Shown here in pieces: positions 18,988 through 28,546 of a stretch of 64,000 nt of DNA. The notes under the pieces are model-generated. The model was not told where the DNA came from and ran no database searches. It worked only from the letters and a program-made list of their open reading frames with translations. Numbering within the stretch: the stretch's first letter is position 1; each line of letters starts with the position of its first letter. The position numbers and the translations under genes are program-made. This stretch comes from Vibrio rumoiensis (GTDB lineage: Bacteria; Pseudomonadota; Gammaproteobacteria; Enterobacterales; Vibrionaceae), in the NCBI RefSeq assembly GCF_002218045.2, contig NZ_AP018685.1:2418001-2482000 (forward strand), given 5' to 3'.

Positions 18988-19449
18988 TTACGCTTCTTGT
19001 GGCGCTTGTTCAGCTTGTTGCTGTAGGTAGTTCATGAACAACGCATCAAAGTTAACTGGTGCTAGGTTCAATTGTGGGAACGTCCCTTTAACGACTAGGC
19101 TAGAAACGGTTTCACGAGCGTATGGGAATAGGATGTTCGGGCAGAATGCACCTAGGCAATGCGCCAATTGGCCTTGTTCCATGTTCTCAGCAGTGAAAAT
19201 ACCACCTTGTTGAATTTCACATAAGAAAGCGACATCTTCAGCATTCTTAACCGTAACCGTTAAACGTAAAACCACTTCATAAACGTTATCGCCCAATTCA
19301 CGGCTTTGCGTATCAAGATCTAGCTTCACATCTGGTTCCCAATCTTTTTGGAACATTTGTGGTGAGTTTGGCGCTTCAAAAGAAAGATCTTTTAAGAAGA
19401 TACGTTGAATTGTGAAGTTTTGTTGTTCTTGAGGTGCTGCTTCAGCCAT
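18988..19449 (-). CDS. secB: Protein-export chaperone SecB
   Basis: A 153-aa cytosolic tetrameric chaperone that keeps preproteins unfolded and delivers them to SecA. Family stretches FTIQRIFLKDLSFEAPNSP, FLCEIQQGGIF, LGAFCPNILFPYARE and LAPVNFDALF are intact. Length matches E. coli SecB. It follows yibN and precedes gpsA, the conserved gammaproteobacterial arrangement. Confidence 0.98.
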   Translation of the reverse strand: MAEAAPQEQQNFTIQRIFLKDLSFEAPNSPQMFQKDWEPDVKLDLDTQSRELGDNVYEVVLRLTVTVKNAEDVAFLCEIQQGGIFTAENMEQGQLAHCLGAFCPNILFPYARETVSSLVVKGTFPQLNLAPVNFDALFMNYLQQQAEQAPQEA

Positions 19450-19564
19450 GAGGAAGTTTCCTTTTAAATTTAAATATAATTTTCGAATCTTGGACGTTTG
19501 GTAACTCGAGTGTGGCTTTTATCATCCCTCTCTTGAGAAACAATAACTAGGCTCAAGTGTTTGC

Positions 19565-20020
19565 TTATTTTTTACCTTTTTTACTTGCTGGTTTATCAGA
19601 AACCAAAGGTAAATTATTTTCGTTCCATGCCGTCATACCATTTTTAAGTACGCTTACTTTTTCAAAGCCCGCTTTACTCAATAGATTCGCACTTTCGTGT
19701 GATGTTTGACCTGTCTTACACAAAACTATGATTGGGGTTGCTTTGTATTTTTCAATACTAGATAGCGCGCCTGACTTGATTTCTGATGGTAAAATGTGAA
19801 CTGAGCCCGCAATATGACCACGTTTAAATTCATCATTAGTACGTGTATCAACCACAACACCACCTTCACGGTTTACTAAGTGAGTTAATTCACTTGCACC
19901 AATGGTTTTATATTTTGCTGTCGATGACTTAAAGATCGTCCCGATCAATGCGGCTAGCACACCTACCCAAACCAAAGCCAAAATCATGTTTTGTTGAAAA
20001 AAATCGATATACTCTTGCAT
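19565..20020 (-). CDS. yibN: Membrane-anchored rhodanese-like protein YibN
   Basis: A 151-aa protein with one N-terminal membrane helix (MILALVWVGVLAALIGTIF) and a single cytosolic rhodanese domain. The active-site loop is LCKTGQTS with a catalytic Cys, and VVDTRTNDEFKRGHI is also typical. The tail is lysine-rich. It sits immediately upstream of secB, as in many gammaproteobacteria, and may share its transcript. The sulfurtransferase substrate is unknown. Confidence 0.93.
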   Translation of the reverse strand: MQEYIDFFQQNMILALVWVGVLAALIGTIFKSSTAKYKTIGASELTHLVNREGGVVVDTRTNDEFKRGHIAGSVHILPSEIKSGALSSIEKYKATPIIVLCKTGQTSHESANLLSKAGFEKVSVLKNGMTAWNENNLPLVSDKPASKKGKK

Positions 20021-20099
20021 GCCCTACACTCATAAATGCACTAGCTGGGAACATCCACAGCCAAATATTGGAAAGGGCAGAGTATAACGGGCAATATCA

Positions 20100-20345
20100 G
20101 TAAAAGATAGTTACGAGAGCCGAGAGCGCTTCGCTTCGTGACGAGAGTAAAATAAAATCCAAACTCGTTGATTAGGCACCCCGCTGCTCGTGATTTTTTG
20201 TTGCGTGATACGTGAACGCTTCGCTCCCTATTGCGAGCAAAGTGATTCCGTGATCGCTTGCTTTATTCGAAACTCGAAACCCGCAACACGTTACCGCCTT
20301 TTAATCTCTTCAGCTCTCCAGTAAAACGTCCCCGCCTCTCGGATC
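20100..20345. repeat. Dispersed intergenic repeat cluster (copy 4)
   Basis: This gap carries GAGAGCGCTTCGCTTCGTGA, GTGAACGCTTCGCTCCCTAT, CGAAACCCGCAACACGTTAC and CAGCTCTCCAGTAAAACGTC. They match words in the other dispersed copies. The divergent yibN and gpmI promoters must lie at its edges. No ORF is supported. Confidence 0.6.
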
Positions 20346-20571
20346 GGCTCTACTCTTTTCCACCTATTAAACCCATCGATGAATTCAATTTTCATCTAGA
20401 CTAATTATTAGGCATAATGCACCCATAGCTTGAAAATTAGCACCAGATAAATGTGACACCGAAGGGATGAGACTCCTTAAATTGATCTTACCCTACAGTT
20501 AAGAGCGAAAAGTGTAGTAAAATTACGCTCAATGAGATTCCTATTTTTGTATTTATAAATGAGGTTTGAAC

Positions 20572-22116
20572 ATGTCAAATAAGAAGCCAATGGCTCTAGT
20601 GATTCTTGATGGTTGGGGTTACCGCGAAGACAACAGCGACAACGCTATCGCAAATGCAAATACGCCAGTGTTAGATGGTTTATTTGCTAACCAACCAAAC
20701 ACCCTAATCTCTGCATCAGGTTTCGATGTTGGTCTACCTGACGGTCAAATGGGTAACTCTGAAGTCGGTCACACTAACATCGGCGCTGGCCGCGTGGTTT
20801 ATCAAGACCTTACTCGTATTACTAAATCTATTGCTGACGGTGAGTTCAAAGACACGCCAGCACTTGCTAACGCGATTGATAAAGCGGTAGCCGCAGGCAA
20901 AGCCGTCCACATCATGGGCCTTATGTCTCCAGGTGGTGTACACAGCCATGAAGACCACATTTACGCAGCCGTACAAATGGCAGCAGAGCGTGGCGCGAAG
21001 AAAGTCTACGTTCACGCTTTCCTTGATGGTCGTGATACTCCGCCACGTAGTGCTAAAAACTCACTGCAACGCTTCCAAGATCTATTTGCAGAATTGAACC
21101 TAGAAGAAGGCCGTATCGCATCTCTTATTGGTCGCTACTTTGCAATGGATCGTGATAACAACTGGGATCGCGTACAAAAAGCTTACGACTTATTAACCCA
21201 AGCTAAAGCAGAATTCACTTTTGACTCTGCAACAGCAGGTCTTGAAGCAGCTTACGCTCGTGAAGAAAATGATGAGTTCGTTCAAGCCACCGAAATCCGT
21301 TCTGAAGGCCAAGCTAGCGCCGCTATCGTTGATGGCGATGCCGTGATCTTCATGAACTACCGTGCTGACCGTGCGCGTGAAATCACTCGTACTTTCGTAC
21401 CTGATTTTAATGACTTTGAGCGTGAAGTTTTCCCAAGCATCGACTTTGTTATGTTGACTCAATACGCAGCAGACATTCCACTACTTTGTGCATTCCCACC
21501 GGCATCATTAGAAAACACTTACGGTGAGTGGTTATCTAAATGTGGTAAAACTCAGCTACGTATTTCTGAAACGGAAAAATACGCTCACGTGACTTTCTTC
21601 TTCAACGGCGGTAAAGAAAACGAATTTGAAGGTGAAGAACGTCAATTAGTCGCTTCTCCAAAAGTTGCAACTTACGACATGCAGCCAGAAATGAGCGCGC
21701 CAGAGCTAACGGATAAACTGGTTGCAGCAATCAAATCTGGTAAGTTCGACACCATCATTTGTAACTACCCGAATGGCGACATGGTTGGTCACACTGGCGT
21801 GTATGAAGCAGCAGTAAAAGCGTGTGAAGCCGTTGATGAATGTATTGGTCGTGTTGTAGAAGCAATTAAAGAAGTGGATGGTCAGCTATTAATCACTGCC
21901 GACCACGGTAATGCTGAAATGATGATCGACCCTGAAACTGGTGGTGTTCATACTGCGCATACTAACCTTCCAGTGCCACTGGTTTATGTGGGTAGTAAAG
22001 ATCTTGAATTTAAAGCAGGCGGTAAGCTATCTGATCTCGCGCCAACCATGCTTGAATTAACAGGAATGGAAATCCCTGCAGAAATGACAGGTCAAGTGAT
22101 TGTCAATCTTAAATAA
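20572..22116 (+). CDS. gpmI: 2,3-bisphosphoglycerate-independent phosphoglycerate mutase
   Basis: A 514-aa glycolytic enzyme interconverting 3- and 2-phosphoglycerate with Mn2+. The alkaline-phosphatase-fold motifs are intact: LVILDGWGYRED, the catalytic Ser in GNSEVGHTNIGAG, HAFLDGRDTPPRS, YPNGDMVGHTG and ITADHGNAEMM. ATG 20572 (MSNKKPMALV) has GAGG at 20561-20564, 7 nt upstream; an upstream TTG is disfavoured. Next to yibN-secB on one side and envC on the other, the usual order. Confidence 0.98.
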   Translation: MSNKKPMALVILDGWGYREDNSDNAIANANTPVLDGLFANQPNTLISASGFDVGLPDGQMGNSEVGHTNIGAGRVVYQDLTRITKSIADGEFKDTPALANAIDKAVAAGKAVHIMGLMSPGGVHSHEDHIYAAVQMAAERGAKKVYVHAFLDGRDTPPRSAKNSLQRFQDLFAELNLEEGRIASLIGRYFAMDRDNNWDRVQKAYDLLTQAKAEFTFDSATAGLEAAYAREENDEFVQATEIRSEGQASAAIVDGDAVIFMNYRADRAREITRTFVPDFNDFEREVFPSIDFVMLTQYAADIPLLCAFPPASLENTYGEWLSKCGKTQLRISETEKYAHVTFFFNGGKENEFEGEERQLVASPKVATYDMQPEMSAPELTDKLVAAIKSGKFDTIICNYPNGDMVGHTGVYEAAVKACEAVDECIGRVVEAIKEVDGQLLITADHGNAEMMIDPETGGVHTAHTNLPVPLVYVGSKDLEFKAGGKLSDLAPTMLELTGMEIPAEMTGQVIVNLK

Positions 22117-22248
22117 TTGATACAATTCCCCTATCAATTGTATGTTTGTCTGATATATCATTAAACACAATTAGGCTTACATACAATTACTCAAATGCTT
22201 TGGGGCAACCTTAATCGTTGCACCAAATTCGCGAAGAGTATTGAACAA

Positions 22249-22275
22249 GGCCCACTTACATTAAGTGGGTCTAAT
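22249..22275 (+). terminator. Hairpin between gpmI and envC
   Basis: CCCACTT and AAGTGGG (about 22251-22257 and 22263-22269) form a short stem followed by a T-containing tract. It may be a weak terminator or attenuator ahead of envC. The T-run is interrupted, so assignment is tentative. Confidence 0.5.
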
Positions 22276-22295
22276 TCTTGGGAAATGCTCCACTT

Positions 22296-23507
22296 ATGAC
22301 AATGACTCAATCAAAATTCAATTCAAACGCGCACTCACGTTTTTCGTTTTTTCGATTGATGAACTTTTTCCGTTTACCTTCTTTTTTCACGGTAAACTAT
22401 CATCATTTTGTCTTCACGCTACTTATCAGTACCGCGGTTCTTACTCCAAGCCTTTCCTATGCCGCGTCAAAGGAAGATCTCAAAGGTGTCTCGGCAGAGA
22501 TTTCTCGTCAAAAAACGTCACTAACAACACAACAAAAAAAGCTCAATCAATTACAAGGTGAACTTAAAAACCACGAAGTTGCCATCTCAAAACTAGGTCA
22601 AGAGATCCGCAGTAACGAACGAGAACTCACACAAGTTCAAGCTAACTTAACCGAATTAAAAGCTCAAACACGCAAGCTAGAGCAAACCAAAAAACAGCAA
22701 AAAGACACGCTTGAACAGCTGATAAAAACCTATTACCTCACGAGCCGTAGCAATAACCTGCCACAAATTATTCAAGGTGGCGATGCGGGAAAAAATGATC
22801 GCATTAGCCAATACTTTCAACACCTCGCAAAAGCTCGAAGTGAAGCCATAGAAGCCTTGAGCGAAACACAAACTGAACTATCACAAAAAGAACAATTGTT
22901 ATCACAAGAAGAAAATCGCCAGGCGACACTCCTTGCTGATAAAAAAGCGAAACGCGATGATTTAATCAAGGCACAAAGCCAACGTAAAGGCACCGTCAGT
23001 AAGATACAAAGCAACATCCGTAACAATCAAAGCAAGTTGGCCGAATTACGTCGTAATGAAAACCGCCTAAAAGCAGAAATTGCAAAAGCCGCTAAACGTA
23101 ATATCTCACCAATGAATGGTCTAGCAGCCTATCGCGGTAAGTTACCATGGCCATTAAAAGGCAGCATTCTACATAACTACGGCACTTCACAAAGCGGACA
23201 AATTACCTGGAAAGGGATAGTTATTAACGCTAAACAAGGTGAAGCCGTCAAAGCCGTGCATTCAGGAAAAGTGGTCTTTGCTGAATGGCTACGTGGCTAT
23301 GGATTGGTGCTACTCATCGACCATGGCAAAGGTGATATGACGCTATATGGTTATAACCAAACCTTGCTGAAAAAAGATGGGGATGTGGTTGCCGAAGGAG
23401 AAACCATTGCATTGGCAGGTAACACTGGCGGACAAGATAGACCTTCATTGTACTTTGAGATCCGCCGCAATAGTCAGGCGCAGAACCCGAGAAGCTGGTT
23501 GAAGTAA
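22296..23507 (+). CDS. envC: Murein hydrolase activator EnvC
   Basis: A 403-aa periplasmic divisome protein. A signal peptide ends near LSYAAS. A long coiled coil follows (residues about 50-270, rich in K/E/Q heptads), then a LytM/M23 domain. As in E. coli EnvC, the domain lacks the zinc-binding residues (LYGYNQ replaces HxH), so it activates amidases AmiA/AmiB rather than cutting peptidoglycan. The ending GQDRPSLYFEIRR plus a final NPRSWLK matches EnvC. ATG 22296 and ATG 22302 are both possible starts. Confidence 0.95.
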   Translation: MTMTQSKFNSNAHSRFSFFRLMNFFRLPSFFTVNYHHFVFTLLISTAVLTPSLSYAASKEDLKGVSAEISRQKTSLTTQQKKLNQLQGELKNHEVAISKLGQEIRSNERELTQVQANLTELKAQTRKLEQTKKQQKDTLEQLIKTYYLTSRSNNLPQIIQGGDAGKNDRISQYFQHLAKARSEAIEALSETQTELSQKEQLLSQEENRQATLLADKKAKRDDLIKAQSQRKGTVSKIQSNIRNNQSKLAELRRNENRLKAEIAKAAKRNISPMNGLAAYRGKLPWPLKGSILHNYGTSQSGQITWKGIVINAKQGEAVKAVHSGKVVFAEWLRGYGLVLLIDHGKGDMTLYGYNQTLLKKDGDVVAEGETIALAGNTGGQDRPSLYFEIRRNSQAQNPRSWLK

Positions 23508-23519
23508 AAAATTGTGCGG

Positions 23520-23765
23520 GGTGCGAGTGCGCTACGCTTCGAGAGCCGAGTAAAAGCCTCTCGCAACAAAAATTGGTCATCCTGAAAAGCGACGAAGGAG
23601 CGCAGTTCAAGATCTCCCACAACAACTTGAGCTCAACACGCTGTAGGAGATTCCAAACAGCTCGTCCCTCACTTTTGGAATGACAGGTAGACTTTCAGCT
23701 CCCGAGTGAAACGCCCTGTAGGAGAGGAATAAAGTTTCATACTAATTGCTACTACTACGCCCGAA
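23520..23765. repeat. Dispersed intergenic repeat cluster (copy 5) with an inverted GGTCATCC/GGAATGAC segment
   Basis: This contains GTGCGAGTGCGCTACGCTTC and CAGCTCCCGAGTGAAACGCC from the dispersed family. Nested within is a roughly 110-bp segment opening GGTCATCCTGAAAAGCGACG and closing TTTGGAATGACAGG, like the widespread GTCATTCC-type palindromic repeats. No protein is supported. Confidence 0.55.
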
Positions 23766-23820
23766 TCGAGCTACAGCCGAGTATTAAAGTATCATACTCG
23801 TTGTACCTCACTTCTGTCGG

Positions 23821-25978
23821 ATAAGCGACACTTGTTACCAAGTGCCGCTCTCCTAAGAACCGTACGTGCAACTTTCACTGCATACGGCTCAAGCCTCCGC
23901 TAAGGCGTATTACGTTACCCAGCAACCTAGATAGCAGTTAAAGCAGGGTCAAACCAAGAGTGACGGCCTTCCTTTTTCGGCTTCCTCTTTGCCAAGTAAT
24001 CTTGGTAAAGCGGATCGAATGGGGTTGCTGCACTTCTGATTTTTACATGCCTTTTAATCGGCGTTTTCGCTATTTGAATTAGGTTGTAGTGACAGTCCAT
24101 ATTGGCGATTTTCTGCCAACCGTGAAATTGCCACCCACCACTTCTATTCATGTAGTATTTTCGCCTTACCCAGTCTTTTGGTTTAGTGGGATGGCGTCTA
24201 ACCGCCCATCGCCACAGTAACCAGAAGATTTGATGACCGAGGTAACCGAAAGTGCGCTTTGCAACGCAGTGGCGATAATAGTTCGCCCAACCTTTCAGCT
24301 TAGGGTTCAGTAATCTAATGAGATCATTGACTGGCATTGTTGCGTGCTTCTTGATGAGTTCACGCAAGTTACCCAAGAAAGCGAGAACGTTGCTCTTACT
24401 CGGTTTGATGAGCAATTTGCCTTTGTACTTCCTGAGGTTAAAACCTAGAAAATCAAAGCCGTCATCTATATGAGTAATGTGTGTTTTCTTCAGAGAGTGC
24501 CAACCCTCTTTCTTTTAGAAAATCAATCACCCGTGGTTTGACTTCGTTAACAAGAACATCTTTTGACGAACCTGTTATCACAAAATCATCCGCATAACCG
24601 ATAAAGTTAACTCGTTCTCCCGATTTCTTAGCGACCTCTTTCACGAGCTTTTCTAGGCCCGCAAGCGTCAGTAACATAAGCGTTGGAGAGATAATTCCTC
24701 CTTGCGGAGTTCCCTCCGACGTTCGGTAGAACAAGCCCTTATCGATATAGCCAGAGCCTAACCACTGCTTCAGCATCCTTTTGTCTATTTGAACATGTTC
24801 AAGTAGCCATTCATGCCCAATCTTGTCAAAGCAAGCTTTAATATCCCCTCAAGATCCAGCGACCTGAGCGCTTAAGACACAAGCATTTGAAGCATTGTGC
24901 TATTGCGTCAGCCGTGCTGCGATTAGGGCGAAAACCGTAGCTATTTGGATCTGCTATCGTTTCCGATATCGGTTCAAGAGCAAGCAGATAAAGCGCTTGT
25001 TGCGCTCGGTCTATCATGCATGGAATACCGAGGGGTCTAAGTTTGCCGTTCTTTTTCGGGATGTAGATACGTCTGAGAGGTTTGGCTCGATAGCATTTAC
25101 GGTTCAATTGATTAACTGCGGTCATTCGACGAGCATCCGTATTCCAGATGACACCGTCGACTCCAGGTGTGTTACTGCCTTTGTTTTGGGACACTCGCTT
25201 CACGGCCAGTAATTTGGCCGATCTCGAGTGCGTTAAGACCCACTGCAAAGCTTTCGCTTTACTGTGTTTTCCTCTCGGGTTGCTTTTGCAATGCGCATTT
25301 GAAGCTTTAACACGTGCGACTCTACGGCCTTCCAATCGATGGATTGCCATTGAGTGCCATTAGGAGAGGCACTAACTTCTGATGAAGTCACCATTTGCGT
25401 TTCTCCTTGAATAAAGTTCTTCAAATCATCTTGCAACGGGAGACCAGTTAGAAGTCAGCTCGCTTTCGCGCCAGATATAAACCTGTATCCACTTCATTAC
25501 AAAGCGGCCTTTGCTTTCTCTAACCTCCTTTACCTGCACACCTATCGGCAATCTTCGCAGACTGCTTTCCCAATGGGAGATATACAGGCTTACCCTGTTC
25601 CGTATGTCGCGCAAAATATCAGGTTAGATGCCCACTATAGTGCGGAGAGTACATCGATCACGAAAGGGTACTGTCCAATCCCTTCCCGACTCTCATTGCC
25701 ATTTTGGCCACAGCGTATTAACCACTTCCGCTGCTTCATCATATAACGCGCCTTACGTGGATTCACTTACGTTCATCATACTGACACCCTAGCACTTACC
25801 CAATTCGTGGTTATCAGGAGGAACATCCTCTCACGATTCAGTTCCCACACAGCCTAACGACCGTGTTTCGTTACATTGTCGGATCCGCTGCTTTATTCAG
25901 GATCCTAGGGTCATCTGGTGATACAGATGGTGCACTCTTATCGTGGTGAACAACGCTTCATACGACTTCAGGTCGCAC
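23821..25978 (-). mobile_element. Group II intron C (near-identical to intron A, maturase broken)
   Basis: About 2158 bp, matching intron A almost base for base from GTGCGACC at 25978 to the terminal TTAT at 23821. It differs by one substitution and three small deletions that I could find (2, 2 and 1 nt), all inside the maturase gene. Flanks match intron A's for only a few bases (TGTCC before, CCGACA after), as expected for independent retrohoming into similar sites. It lies downstream of envC. Confidence 0.9.
23927..25394 (-). pseudogene. ltrA: Frameshifted group II intron maturase (copy C)
   Basis: Counterpart of the 490-aa maturase of copy A, five nucleotides shorter. Relative to A: a 1-nt deletion near 25266 (after ATREE), a 2-nt deletion near 24847 (in the EGDIKACFDK region) and a 2-nt deletion near 24488 (in LSEEKTH). 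Each breaks the frame, so no full-length RT can be made. The YADD block is intact but isolated between breaks. Either recent decay of a young copy or assembly indels could explain this; two deletions lie in pyrimidine-rich runs. Confidence 0.85.
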
Positions 25979-26155
25979 GGACAGGAACGTGTTAGTGGTT
26001 TTGCTAAATTAGTGAAGTACGGATTAGGTGGGGTATGGCTAACCGCTACGTCCAGCTCTTCTCTTGGTCATTACATGAGTTTAATGGCTGAATATCAGAC
26101 GGTTATTGTTGCTGCTATAAGTGCTTTATCTAAAGTAGGTTGGTATGGCGCTTAA
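25979..26155 (+). pseudogene. Gene fragment interrupted by intron C, hydrophobic C-terminus
   Basis: From the intron edge the plus strand reads GQERVSGFAKLVKYGLGG, then HYMSLMAEYQTVIVAAIS, ending KVGWYGA. The composition suggests a small membrane-associated or phage-type protein, not recognised. A second tiny frame (MALKTDVKWLRIMMEKID, 18 aa plus a short tail) overlaps its end. No upstream part is recognisable left of the intron. Confidence 0.35.
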
Positions 26156-26238
26156 AACAGACGTTAAATGGCTTCGGATTATGATGGAAAAAATAGACGC
26201 TAGATTGACCTAGCTGGAAAACCAGCGCCTTAAGTAAT

Positions 26239-27117
26239 CTAGTAGATTCCAGGTCGCACGTCTGGCGGAACATCACTTTCTTCACTGTACGAAAGCTCAT
26301 CAAGGTAAAGTCTTTTAAAGTCCTGTAGAACTGCGACCGATATCTTGGTTGAGAATTTTGCCGAAGCAACCACATTCATGCCAGCAGCGGATAAAATAGT
26401 GGCGTAATTATCGAGGCACCCCTGTGCTTCTGCCAAATCAGCCGTAGGATCAACTAGCCCTAGCATTTGAACTTTGTACTGTTCATTTTCCTTTAAATCT
26501 CTATCGGGGTGTATGTTTACATATACACCAAGAAAGTCACCAACCAGTGCTTTTTCTTTTTTGCGAGATGGTTTGCTTTTCTTTTTCCGCTCAGCGGCAA
26601 TCATATCGTTGAATTGGGTAGGCAGCGCAGGTTTAGTGTAGTGAGAGCCTAACCAGTCGACAAAACTGCTTTTATCATATTCTTGAAAAGTTAAATTCTC
26701 ATTTCGCGGAATATCTAGTAGCATCTCTTTGGGGATAAAGATCTTTTCTAATATATTGATACGAACACTGTGCTCTAACAAGGCGACACTGTTGTTGCCA
26801 TCACCATCACCATCTTGAGATTCGACCAATGAATTGTAACGAGTATCCAGTTCACGAGGATGTTTGTTAAATTCTTTGCTTCTATCTCTAGAGGCAATAT
26901 AGTAAGCAACGGCTAGTTGTACAGTGTTGACGTTTGCATTTGCTATGTTGCATGACTGAGTTGCGATGATTAAAACAAAATCAAGAGCTGCTAATTCGTT
27001 GGGGTCTACATCAATACACGTACCTGCAAAGATTAGAGGAAGACTGTGATCTTTCTCAATTATGGAGCCTTGTAGCCAACCTCTATCTTCTAATCGTTTT
27101 CCAACAGATTGCGTCAT
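26239..27117 (-). CDS. Hypothetical protein, third gene of a coupled operon
   Basis: A 292-aa protein I do not recognise by name. It opens MTQSVGKRLEDRGWLQGS and has a conserved-looking core DFVLIIATQSCNIAN (residues about 46-60), resembling the T/S-Q-x-C-D/N-I motif of some uncharacterised bacterial families. A lysine-rich linker (AAERKKKSKPSRKKEKAL) follows at about 185. No membrane helix or known catalytic triad is visible. Its start codon overlaps the stop of the HTH gene by one base, implying translational coupling. Possibly the effector of a three-gene module. Confidence 0.7.
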   Translation of the reverse strand: MTQSVGKRLEDRGWLQGSIIEKDHSLPLIFAGTCIDVDPNELAALDFVLIIATQSCNIANANVNTVQLAVAYYIASRDRSKEFNKHPRELDTRYNSLVESQDGDGDGNNSVALLEHSVRINILEKIFIPKEMLLDIPRNENLTFQEYDKSSFVDWLGSHYTKPALPTQFNDMIAAERKKKSKPSRKKEKALVGDFLGVYVNIHPDRDLKENEQYKVQMLGLVDPTADLAEAQGCLDNYATILSAAGMNVVASAKFSTKISVAVLQDFKRLYLDELSYSEESDVPPDVRPGIY

Positions 27118-27761
27118 TATGCAAACGGATCCTCTAAATCATCTTCGCCTAGATGGGCAATATGCAATGATGCACCTTGAAACATTACCATGTCCTGATC
27201 AAGCTCTTTCTCGGATAACAATTCCAGTAAAGAAGAGCCTGATTGCCCTTTTAGAAACAAAGTATCTCTATCGGATCTGAAACCTCTACTTGTCCATTTA
27301 GAAGCAATATTGTTTAGCTCTAATATTCGTTTCGCTTTGCTTCGGTTTGGTCGATTTAAACCGTTCATCCAATTGTGAACAGTTTTTCTAGCTGAACCCA
27401 CAACTTCAGCTAGCTGTTCATTTGTTAAATCGAATGTGCTTTTCACTTGGTTCAAACGTGACGAAAAATCAACTTCGGTAGGTTTTGGAGTAGCCTCCTT
27501 TTGAACATCAAACTTGCAGATGTTTCTTCCTTTAACTAAAACGCCACCACTAGCGTTTGTTGCAATGAACTCCCAAGCGTAGTCAGCATCACCAGACAAA
27601 GTAGTTGGTTGTACTTGTACGATTTTAAAAGTTTCTCGCAGACCTTTTTGGCGAGCGAAGGCAGTAACAGATGCTCTTGAAGCACTGTCACTCAGAATTT
27701 GCTTGTTGATAACATAATGATCAACTGCTGCATATCCTGAATCTACTTGAGCTACGACCAT
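27117..27761 (-). CDS. HTH DNA-binding protein, middle gene of coupled operon
   Basis: A 214-aa protein with a central helix-turn-helix (residues about 97-135: RLNQVKSTFDLTNEQLAEVV, then SARKTVHNWMNGLNRPN), of XRE-like type. The N-terminal 85 residues form an unrecognised domain. The C-terminus is acidic (LGEDDLEDPF). It overlaps the upstream TIGR04255-like gene by 10 bp and the downstream gene by 1 bp. It is likely the autoregulator, perhaps an antitoxin-like partner. An AAGGG ribosome site precedes ATG 27761. Confidence 0.75.
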   Translation of the reverse strand: MVVAQVDSGYAAVDHYVINKQILSDSASRASVTAFARQKGLRETFKIVQVQPTTLSGDADYAWEFIATNASGGVLVKGRNICKFDVQKEATPKPTEVDFSSRLNQVKSTFDLTNEQLAEVVGSARKTVHNWMNGLNRPNRSKAKRILELNNIASKWTSRGFRSDRDTLFLKGQSGSSLLELLSEKELDQDMVMFQGASLHIAHLGEDDLEDPFA

Positions 27762-28546
27762 ACATTTTCCCTTGCATATTCGGAGGTTATATTCCAGAAA
27801 GCCTGACGAGAAGTCTCGTGAAGCTTATGCAATGATGACACTATTGAATCAACATTGAAATCTTTTTGATTTTCGTCGTCGTGCCAAAAATGATCAAAGT
27901 CTAAAATAACTCGAACTGAGGTCTCAGGATCTGGTTTGATTTCAATAAATTTATGATGCATCAGTTCTTCGAAGACAACCATGTTAGTCATACCAGTCAC
28001 GCTGCGGACAACTAACATTGAGTCGTCAACTTGAATTGCTGTCTCTGATTTGTGAGATGCTTTTAAACCTAAGCTTGCTAGCTCAGGAGTGAAAAATACG
28101 GACTGTGTATCAAACATTTCAACAAGACCTTCATCACTGTCTGGCACTGGTGATTTAATGCAATCAGAAAAACGAAGACCGAGTCTAGAATAAAGAGCAG
28201 GATTAATCGTTTCGGACAACACTGATAAAAGCATTTTGCATCTGTCAGCAAAACCTTCGAATCGGTCGTAGTCCTTCGTAACGAATACCAATCTATCAGG
28301 TGATAGCAAAACGTGACTCATCTTGTCTTTCGTTGAAAATATGTACTTGTGAACAGTTTCTACAGAAATACCTGAGTGAGCTACGTTTACAGCCTGTTCT
28401 GAATCTCGGGCGAATAGAGGGTAATCATGGCGAACTTTGTCTTGAATCTGTGGAATGTATTGTTCCAAGTTCAAGACTGATGAGAATCGAACTTCAACCA
28501 ACACGCAAACCAACGGGTGGTTATTTAACTTTTTGAATTCTTGCAT
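27752..28546 (-). CDS. TIGR04255-family protein, first gene of coupled operon
   Basis: A 264-aa protein with the hallmarks of the TIGR04255 family: an N-terminal NHPLVCVLVEVRFS, YPLFARD, SPDRLVFVTKDYDRFEGFA, YSRLGLRFSDCI, and a C-terminal LHETSRQAFWNITSEYAREN. The function of the family is unknown; members occur in accessory islands. It leads a three-gene overlapping operon. Upstream is AT-rich non-coding sequence, likely its promoter. Confidence 0.75.
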   Translation of the reverse strand: MQEFKKLNNHPLVCVLVEVRFSSVLNLEQYIPQIQDKVRHDYPLFARDSEQAVNVAHSGISVETVHKYIFSTKDKMSHVLLSPDRLVFVTKDYDRFEGFADRCKMLLSVLSETINPALYSRLGLRFSDCIKSPVPDSDEGLVEMFDTQSVFFTPELASLGLKASHKSETAIQVDDSMLVVRSVTGMTNMVVFEELMHHKFIEIKPDPETSVRVILDFDHFWHDDENQKDFNVDSIVSSLHKLHETSRQAFWNITSEYARENVWS

